17,957 nt of DNA. Origin: Bacillota bacterium. GTDB taxonomy: Bacteria; Bacillota; Clostridia; Christensenellales; SZUA-584. The DNA lies in assembly GCA_023396555.1 (NCBI GenBank), contig JAEWWC010000165.1, positions 1 through 17,957 on the forward strand. Direction: 5' to 3'. The notes below the pieces were generated by a model. That model was not told where the DNA came from and did no database searches. It worked only from the letters and a program-made list of their open reading frames with translations. Shown piece by piece: positions 13,474-17,957 of this stretch (the first letter of the stretch is position 1; the number at the start of each line of letters is the position of its first letter). Made by a program: the position numbers and the translations under genes.

Positions 13474-14397
13474 CTATTGACCTGACCCGCACATTCCCAG
13501 CACGCACAAATAATGGTTGGCCTCGCGTAAAACGTGGTCGGCCAGCAGCGGAATAATAATAGACTGTATCTTGCATTCCAAAATACCGCTTGTTCCGGCA
13601 ACCTTGAAATCCCGCAGCTTTTGTGTTTCCTCAAGGCTTTGCGTCGTGATCTGCGGAATGCCTGCGGTCTGCCTGGTGGCCTCAGCCGCTTGCGCGGTCA
13701 GTGTGTCAAACTGCGTGCCAAAGTCCCTAGCCGTATCAATGAGCGTCTCTTCTGACGGGTCCAAAAGGCCCGCAATGAATTTAGCGTGTTCGGCCATTTG
13801 GCGATTCCAGAACACCTCCTGATTGATGAGGTTTTCCGGCGTCATAATATCATCGCGCCGCACTAGAGCCACGAGCATGTTCATGAAGAACTTTGCTTCA
13901 CGCAATATATGCTCGATAAGCAGCGGATAATTCAATGTGAACATCTTGCATGAGCGTACATTTGCCAGCATTTTTTCTTTGTACGCCACAAGCGATGCCG
14001 TATGCTGGTATGCCTGACGGTCCAGCATTTCCACCGCCGCCGCCGTGCCGGTGCCTAACGGCTGGTTGGACGGCCTGAGCATGGCTTCCTGCTGCGTGAG
14101 CGCCATGTTAATGGGCAAGCCGGTATAAAAGTATGTGAGGCGCTCCGCTTCCAATGTATATTGTGTGGTAATCTGTTGTGAATCGACGGCGGCACGGCTG
14201 ACGATGCCGTTCGCCAGGTTTGTTGCCTGTGTCAGCAGGTTGTCAAAACCCGCTCTGAGTGCGGCAGCCTGCTCTCCTAAGCTGCTGTCCTTTGGAGTAA
14301 GCCCCAGCTGCAGAAACAGTGCGTGTTCCTTCATTATCCTTAAGAAAAATAGATTCAGATCGATTGACATGGTTATAAATTCACTGTCAGAAAGCAC
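13474..14397 (-). CDS. DUF2935 protein, ferritin-like helical bundle
   Basis: This is a 307-residue protein of the DUF2935 family (PF11155), made of two related all-helical units of about 130 residues. Paired motifs are LNLFFLRIMKEHALFL (14-29) and EHILREAKFFMNML in the first, then EVFWNRQMAEHAKFI and DHVLREANHYLCVL in the second. The repeated EH and H..REA residues are those that would form metal sites in this ferritin-like fold. The family is largely restricted to Bacilli and Clostridia, and its role is unknown to me. AGGAG at 14412-14408 is one base from the ATG at 14406, too close, but nine bases from GTG 14397, which gives the family-like start (M)LSDSEF. Confidence 0.88.
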   Translation of the reverse strand: MLSDSEFITMSIDLNLFFLRIMKEHALFLQLGLTPKDSSLGEQAAALRAGFDNLLTQATNLANGIVSRAAVDSQQITTQYTLEAERLTYFYTGLPINMALTQQEAMLRPSNQPLGTGTAAAVEMLDRQAYQHTASLVAYKEKMLANVRSCKMFTLNYPLLIEHILREAKFFMNMLVALVRRDDIMTPENLINQEVFWNRQMAEHAKFIAGLLDPSEETLIDTARDFGTQFDTLTAQAAEATRQTAGIPQITTQSLEETQKLRDFKVAGTSGILECKIQSIIIPLLADHVLREANHYLCVLGMCGSGQ

Positions 14398-14445
14398 AAA
14401 TATCATCTCCTATTTTGTTTTGGTAATATAGTATATTCACTCAAT

Positions 14446-14474
14446 AAAAAAAGGACATCTTTTCATCGATGCCC
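14446..14474 (-). terminator. intrinsic terminator of YdcF-family gene
   Basis: On the minus strand, GGGCATC (14474-14468), loop GATGAAAA, GATGTCC (14459-14453, with one G-U pair), then seven T's (14452-14446). Confidence 0.8.
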
Positions 14475-14497
14475 ATTCTTCCAATAAGTTACTGGGT

Positions 14498-15145
14498 TTA
14501 TTTATCCTGAACCTGTCTGCTGAGTTCCCGCCATGCAGCCTCGATCTCAGGCGGCAGCGGCTCCCCGCGGATGTAGCCCAGCCGCGCGTACTTCACCAGC
14601 CGCTCCACCTCGCCCGCCAGCAGCGCGTCCAGTTCCTGCCCCTTCCCCGTAAACAGCGCCCGCTGTGCCTCATACGACGACGGCGGCGGCGCGTTGATGA
14701 TCTCGATATCCGGGTATAGCTGATTCAGCGTGAGCATCACGCGGCGCTGCCGGTATGGCGACGCCACCGCGATCACGCGGCGTATGCCACGTTCGAAGCA
14801 AAACTCCGTGTCCGCTTCTCGCAGCAAAGCCGCGCTGAATGTCACGTTTTCAGATGTGTTGGTGGACGCGTGCTCCACGGTCACGTGCGCGTCCGGTATG
14901 CCGGGAAATGCCCGCCGCAGCTCCTCCCGAAACGCCAGCCCTTCCGGCTGCCCGAGATCCGCCGTGCCCGCGCCGACTCCGCCCGTCAGCAGTATATGGC
15001 GCGCGAAATCCGCCTGATACAGCCGCCCGCACTGCCGCGGTATGTCCATATCGAAGTGCCCAAAGCCGATGATGATGTCCGCCGCGCGCGGCTCATCGGC
15101 CACCGCGAGGTATCGGAAGAGTGTTTCGGCTGGGGATGGGGTCAT
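14498..15145 (-). CDS. YdcF/DUF218-family protein
   Basis: This is a 215-residue soluble protein. It has the DUF218 signature set: ADIIIGFGH (Gly-rich loop, 22-30), ILLTGGVGAGTA (51-62), HASTNTSENVTF (92-103, the STxTxEN motif) and ASPYRQRRVMLTL (128-140). These match the SanA/YdcF-like Rossmann fold. Some family proteins bind S-adenosylmethionine or affect envelope integrity; the substrate is unknown. There is no signal peptide or membrane helix, unlike SanA-type members, so it is cytoplasmic. GAGGTG (15158-15153) precedes the ATG. It ends in its own terminator, so it is probably monocistronic. Confidence 0.88.
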   Translation of the reverse strand: MTPSPAETLFRYLAVADEPRAADIIIGFGHFDMDIPRQCGRLYQADFARHILLTGGVGAGTADLGQPEGLAFREELRRAFPGIPDAHVTVEHASTNTSENVTFSAALLREADTEFCFERGIRRVIAVASPYRQRRVMLTLNQLYPDIEIINAPPPSSYEAQRALFTGKGQELDALLAGEVERLVKYARLGYIRGEPLPPEIEAAWRELSRQVQDK

Positions 15146-15173
15146 GCGGGGTCACCTCTATTCTCTAAAAGAT

Positions 15174-15201
15174 AAAAAGGGCAGAGACAAAAGCTCCGCC
15201 C
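15174..15201 (-). terminator. intrinsic terminator of small secreted protein gene
   Basis: On the minus strand, GGGCGGAG (15201-15194), loop CTTTTGT approximately, CTCTGCCC (15186-15179, one G-U pair), then TTTTT (15178-15174). Confidence 0.8.
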
Positions 15202-15234
15202 AATCCTGCAATTTATCATATTTACTGCAAAGAA

Positions 15235-15843
15235 TTAGCTCAGCGTATAGGTGAAACCATCACGCGTTATATCATAGGTAGCACCCTTTTTATATACAAA
15301 TGTCTCTAATACTCCCTTTACCAAACTTCCATCACTGTAGTTATAAATGACATATCCTTTCACCTGCCAATTAATACCGACGGACGTTTTGGAAACTTGC
15401 TCAAAGCCAATTCCTTCTAAAGCAGGAGTCTTGTCGATGACGTTGAAGCTTTCACTTGCTCCTGATGAAACAAAAGTCACTTCACTTTTCCCAGCGCCCA
15501 TGACTATTTCGTAAGTGACAATATATGTTCCCTCCTGATCTGCTGTGAAAACTGCAGTAGTGGTATAAACACCGATTCCATTTACAGTCGTGAGTGTTCT
15601 ATCGTTATTCGACACTACTGTTGCGCCTGCGCCGGTAGCAAAAACTTCGGATTTCACATAGGAACCGTTTTTAGGTGTAACGGCTGTGATAATAACCGGA
15701 TCTCCGGTATAAATCACGCTGAATTCCTGTACGCTGACGCTTGAATTGTCAACCAGGTCGTGCTGAACGTCTCCAGCCAGAGCGACTGCTGATACACCGA
15801 ATACCATCATGAAGATCAGAATCACTGCTAATAATTTTCTCAT
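15235..15843 (-). CDS. small secreted protein, probably beta-rich, unknown function
   Basis: This is a 202-residue exported protein. The signal peptide MRKLLAVILIFMMVFGVSA ends ALAG, with cleavage likely before DVQ at about 24-25; there is no lipobox and no C-terminal anchor. The mature part is rich in Val, Thr, Ser and Gly with alternating strands (VIITAVTPKNGSYVKSEVFATG, YTTTAVFTADQEGTYIVTYEI), which suggests an Ig-like or beta-sandwich fold; this is inference. The start is chosen because GGAGG (15855-15851) lies seven bases before ATG 15843. Base composition is clearly more AT-rich than the flanking YdcF and GNAT genes, possibly from transfer. The gene has its own promoter and terminator. 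Confidence 0.85.
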   Translation of the reverse strand: MRKLLAVILIFMMVFGVSAVALAGDVQHDLVDNSSVSVQEFSVIYTGDPVIITAVTPKNGSYVKSEVFATGAGATVVSNNDRTLTTVNGIGVYTTTAVFTADQEGTYIVTYEIVMGAGKSEVTFVSSGASESFNVIDKTPALEGIGFEQVSKTSVGINWQVKGYVIYNYSDGSLVKGVLETFVYKKGATYDITRDGFTYTLS

Positions 15844-15895
15844 ACCTTTTCCTCCCAAAAATAAATTTCCAAGAGGGTCCGGTTACACTATTAGC

Positions 15896-15923
15896 TCCAT
15901 ATAATCAAAAGTGTCCATATAAT
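15896..15923. repeat. direct repeat TCCATATAAT x2 in leader of secreted protein gene
   Basis: TCCATATAAT at 15896-15905 and again at 15914-15923, an 18-base step. It lies between the putative promoter and the start codon of the secreted protein gene and could be a regulator site or an alternative promoter region. Confidence 0.45.
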
Positions 15924-15963
15924 GATTATACTTCTCAGCTTACCCATTTTTTAACTTGCTTTT

Positions 15964-15992
15964 AGTGTATTTCATCCCTAGCCTTGTGTCAA
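15964..15992 (-). promoter_or_regulatory. promoter of small secreted protein gene
   Basis: On the minus strand, TTGACA (15992-15987), a 17-base spacer, and TACACT (15969-15964). This predicts a leader of about 115 bases that contains the TCCATATAAT direct repeat. The remaining 15844-16155 interval holds no gene. Confidence 0.6.
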
Positions 15993-16071
15993 TAGCGAAA
16001 TATGTCATTTGCAATAAGATAATCTAACTTTTACTTTTTCGGCGGCTGGCGCCGGAAAGGCCGTCTTTTGC

Positions 16072-16101
16072 TTGTCCTGAATGCCCGTGATGATATATAA
16101 T
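16072..16101 (+). promoter_or_regulatory. promoter of GNAT gene
   Basis: TTGTCC at 16072-16077, an 18-base spacer, and TATAAT at 16096-16101, 54 bases before the start codon. Confidence 0.6.
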
Positions 16102-16155
16102 AATAGACATATGCAACAGGACTTACGCCAATACCGCAAATTTTGAGGTGACATC

Positions 16156-16638
16156 ATGAACCACACCGTGACCTTCCGCGACGCGGCCCCCGAAGACACC
16201 GGCCTGATACTCTACTTCATTCAGGCGCTGGCCGACTATGAAAAGCTGAGCAGCCAGATGCAGGCCACCGAAGAGCTGCTGCGCGAGTGGATATTCGAAA
16301 AGCGCAAAGCGGAGGTGTTCTTCGCGCTGGCGGACGGCAAAGAAGTCGGGTTCGCGCTGTTCTTCCATAACTTCTCCACGTTCCTGGGCAAGGCGGGCAT
16401 CTATCTGGAAGACCTGTTCGTGCTGCCCGAATACCGCGGACAGGGCATCGGCAAGGCGATACTGAAGCGGCTGGCGCAGATCACGCAGGAGCGCGGCTGC
16501 GGGCGTCTGGAGTGGGCATGCCTCGACTGGAACCAGCCCAGCATCGACTTCTACCGGTCGCTGGGCGCGCAGCCGATGGACGACTGGACGGTGTTCCGGC
16601 TGTCCGGCGACGCCATGGAAAAGCTGGCAGGCGGCTGA
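16156..16638 (+). CDS. GNAT-family N-acetyltransferase, diamine/SSAT-like
   Basis: This is a 160-residue acetyl-CoA-dependent acetyltransferase. Motif A, VLPEYRGQGIGKAIL (89-103), is the acetyl-CoA pyrophosphate-binding loop. It is preceded by the strand GIYLEDLFV and followed by LEWACLDWNQPSIDFYRSLGA (118-138), where Tyr133 is in the place of the usual general acid. EDLFV plus W..LDWN.P.I.FY...GA is the pattern of spermidine/spermine-type (SSAT-like) or thialysine acetyltransferases, so a polyamine or small amine is the likely substrate; this is inference from motif likeness. GAGGTGA (16145-16151) precedes the ATG. It is a single-gene unit with its own promoter and likely terminator. Confidence 0.93.
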   Translation: MNHTVTFRDAAPEDTGLILYFIQALADYEKLSSQMQATEELLREWIFEKRKAEVFFALADGKEVGFALFFHNFSTFLGKAGIYLEDLFVLPEYRGQGIGKAILKRLAQITQERGCGRLEWACLDWNQPSIDFYRSLGAQPMDDWTVFRLSGDAMEKLAGG

Positions 16639-16674
16639 TGCAATAAGGAACGTAAAATAAATTGAGAGGCAATA

Positions 16675-16709
16675 AGATGGCACGACGGAAAGTTCGAGCC
16701 ATCTGTTTT
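16675..16709 (+). terminator. probable terminator after GNAT gene
   Basis: AGATGGC (16675-16681) pairs with GCCATCT (16698-16704), 16-base loop, followed by GTTTT. It lies between the convergent gene ends at 16638 and 16714. Confidence 0.6.
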
Positions 16710-16713
16710 CATA

Positions 16714-17628
16714 TCAACGGATACGCCCGTGCTGTTTGTCCGTTTGGGCAAAGCGGGCTGCCTTGGGTGCGAACTGCTGCACGAGGTCTTCAATCACCGG
16801 ATAGGCGGGGAAATCGGCATAAATGCGTATGCGGGTTTTACCGCTGTATAAATCAATGCGGCCGGGCATATCCGTCCTGACGCAATTAATGTCCTGCCAG
16901 CGCATTTCAAGACGTTTTCCGTAAGTGTTCAAAAGTATACTGTCTGAACTGACATATAGTTTTTTCAATGAAACAGCAATCAGGATGAACGCACAGAAAG
17001 AAAGCATCCCGAGCAGAATAATTTTGACTGCTACATTGGAAGGCGGATTTTCTGGCATCAGCATTACTGCTCCAACAACAAGAATAGTGATCACACCTAT
17101 AGCAAAATACACTCTGTTTGCGTCAAACCGCGTTATCTTGCCTCTTGTCGAAAAGTATTTTGTTTTAACGTCTGATTGAATGACCTGCCGGGCATTGAAC
17201 GCATCAGGGTAATATTTTTCTATCTGCCTCTCCAAGGAATCAAATCCCACCATGTAAAAGCCAATAGTCATTTTGTCCCTATCGGAGTGTATAATCAGAT
17301 ACCCGTCGTCACGGCTTGCATATGTCTCATAAACACAGCGGATATCCGCCCAGGCCATACTCTTTCTTACGCCGAACAAGCTGCGATGCTCGATTTTGTA
17401 TTCGTCGATATAAACCCTGACGACTAAACTGACGAGAATCAGCGGAACGCAGATCAGCAGGGCCACAGTAATAACGATACCTTTCCCCAACCATTCCGCT
17501 CCTATTGATATAGGCCATAGAATGAACAACAACGCAAAAGTCAATCCTGCTATTCCAAAAAACATAAACGCCTTTGTGGCTTTGTATGTCCCATGCGTAT
17601 TCGCGGACAGATAATGAGTCTCTTGCAT
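16714..17628 (-). CDS. duplicated membrane protein with two bacterial PH-like domains
   Basis: This is a 304-residue protein with two copies of a unit made of a two-helix hairpin followed by a beta-rich domain. The first hairpin is at about 20-40 and 50-68, followed by VYIDEYKIEHRSLFGVRKSMAWADIRCVYE. The second hairpin is at about 172-222, followed by KKLYVSSDSILLNTYGKRLEMRWQDINCV. The phrases (Y.I......FG.(R/K)......W.DI) are those of bacterial PH-like (bPH) domains that often follow membrane hairpins. GGAG precedes the ATG on the minus strand. It lies 36 bases downstream of a TetR-type gene on the same strand, so both may share one transcript. Base composition is more AT-rich than the upstream GNAT gene. 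Function is unknown. Confidence 0.8.
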   Translation of the reverse strand: MQETHYLSANTHGTYKATKAFMFFGIAGLTFALLFILWPISIGAEWLGKGIVITVALLICVPLILVSLVVRVYIDEYKIEHRSLFGVRKSMAWADIRCVYETYASRDDGYLIIHSDRDKMTIGFYMVGFDSLERQIEKYYPDAFNARQVIQSDVKTKYFSTRGKITRFDANRVYFAIGVITILVVGAVMLMPENPPSNVAVKIILLGMLSFCAFILIAVSLKKLYVSSDSILLNTYGKRLEMRWQDINCVRTDMPGRIDLYSGKTRIRIYADFPAYPVIEDLVQQFAPKAARFAQTDKQHGRIR

Positions 17629-17664
17629 ACAAATTCTCCGTTATCGATCACGCGCCATATTTGG

Positions 17665-17957
17665 TCAGACGGACGCGGACGCGCTTAAGCCTTCCAGCAG
17701 CAGTATCAGATGCGCCTGCGCCTGCGCCTTGTAATCGAAGTCCGGGTGGCGGATACACCATTCGTAGGTGATCCCCCGGAGAGCCATCATCAGATGCCGC
17801 GTCAGCACATCGGCGGGCATATCCGTCCTGAGCTCGCCCCTCGCGATTCCGCGATCCAGCACCCGCCGGAACATACCGTATATCTCGCGGCTGTAGCTGG
17901 CCACCGATTGGACACCCGCGTCGCCCGCCAGTTGGGCTCTGTACACTATCGCCATGT
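17665..17957 (-). CDS. TetR-family regulator, C-terminal part (cut by window edge)
   Basis: The visible part is the ligand-binding domain of a TetR/AcrR-type regulator, open to the right edge, so the DNA-binding domain lies outside the window. Seen: REIYGMFRRVLDRGIARGELRTDMPADVLTRHLMMALRGITYEWCIRHPDFD, a typical pattern for this domain (xxGxxRGExR, then a helix with G followed by W). The ATG at 17955 is probably internal. The PH-like membrane protein gene follows 36 bases downstream on the same strand. Targets cannot be identified here. Confidence 0.85.
   Translation of the reverse strand, partial: MAIVYRAQLAGDAGVQSVASYSREIYGMFRRVLDRGIARGELRTDMPADVLTRHLMMALRGITYEWCIRHPDFDYKAQAQAHLILLLEGLSASASV

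Noticed and set aside
16662..16880. 72-codon plus-strand frame after the GNAT gene
   Set aside because: It overlaps the terminator hairpin and the 3' end of the PH-like membrane gene, and shows no domain.

Overview
The window looks like chromosomal DNA from a spore-forming Firmicute, most likely in Clostridia. The reasons are AGGAGG-type ribosome sites before most genes, good sigma-A promoters, a run of CBO0543-like membrane proteins and a DUF2935 protein (both typical of endospore formers), and a dispersed GC-rich hairpin repeat of the kind common in clostridial genomes. Most genes are GC-rich. The control regions near 12.9 kb and 15.9 kb, the small secreted protein at 15.2-15.8 kb and the PH-like membrane protein at 16.7-17.6 kb are visibly more AT-rich. 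No rRNA, tRNA, CRISPR array, transposase or phage gene was seen.

Region 1 (117-5010) is a run of eight plus-strand genes with short gaps or overlaps. It encodes almost only small polytopic membrane proteins: an internally duplicated PGxG(H/Q) protein, a two-helix glycine-zipper protein, a small soluble acidic protein with a DCTG motif, two CBO0543-like proteins, a larger eight-helix protein, and a second divergent pair of CBO0543-like proteins. None has a function I can name. The layout suggests one multi-subunit membrane assembly, and this is the best candidate here for an undescribed system.

Region 2 (5043-7903) has a YfcE/MJ0936-type phosphodiesterase gene on the minus strand, broken by an apparent one-base frameshift. 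It is followed by two tandem paralogous lipoproteins with a proline/threonine stalk and a NAGPA-type phosphodiester glycosidase domain. Each lipoprotein gene has its own promoter of the same layout and its own closely similar terminator, so the whole transcription unit appears to have been duplicated. A nested repeat lies downstream (about 7910-8068).

Region 3 (8069-11813) is a classic TetR/efflux pair: a 14-helix DHA2-type MFS exporter, a divergent TetR regulator, and two similar palindromic operators between them. An EamA (DMT) transporter and a two-helix small protein follow.

Region 4 (11837-17957) is a set of separate short units: a secreted protein anchored by a C-terminal helix, a four-helix DUF308-like protein, a DUF2935 ferritin-like helical protein, a YdcF/DUF218 protein, a small secreted protein, a GNAT acetyltransferase, a duplicated PH-like membrane protein, and the 3' part of a second TetR regulator that runs off the right edge. 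Many units end in clear intrinsic terminators.
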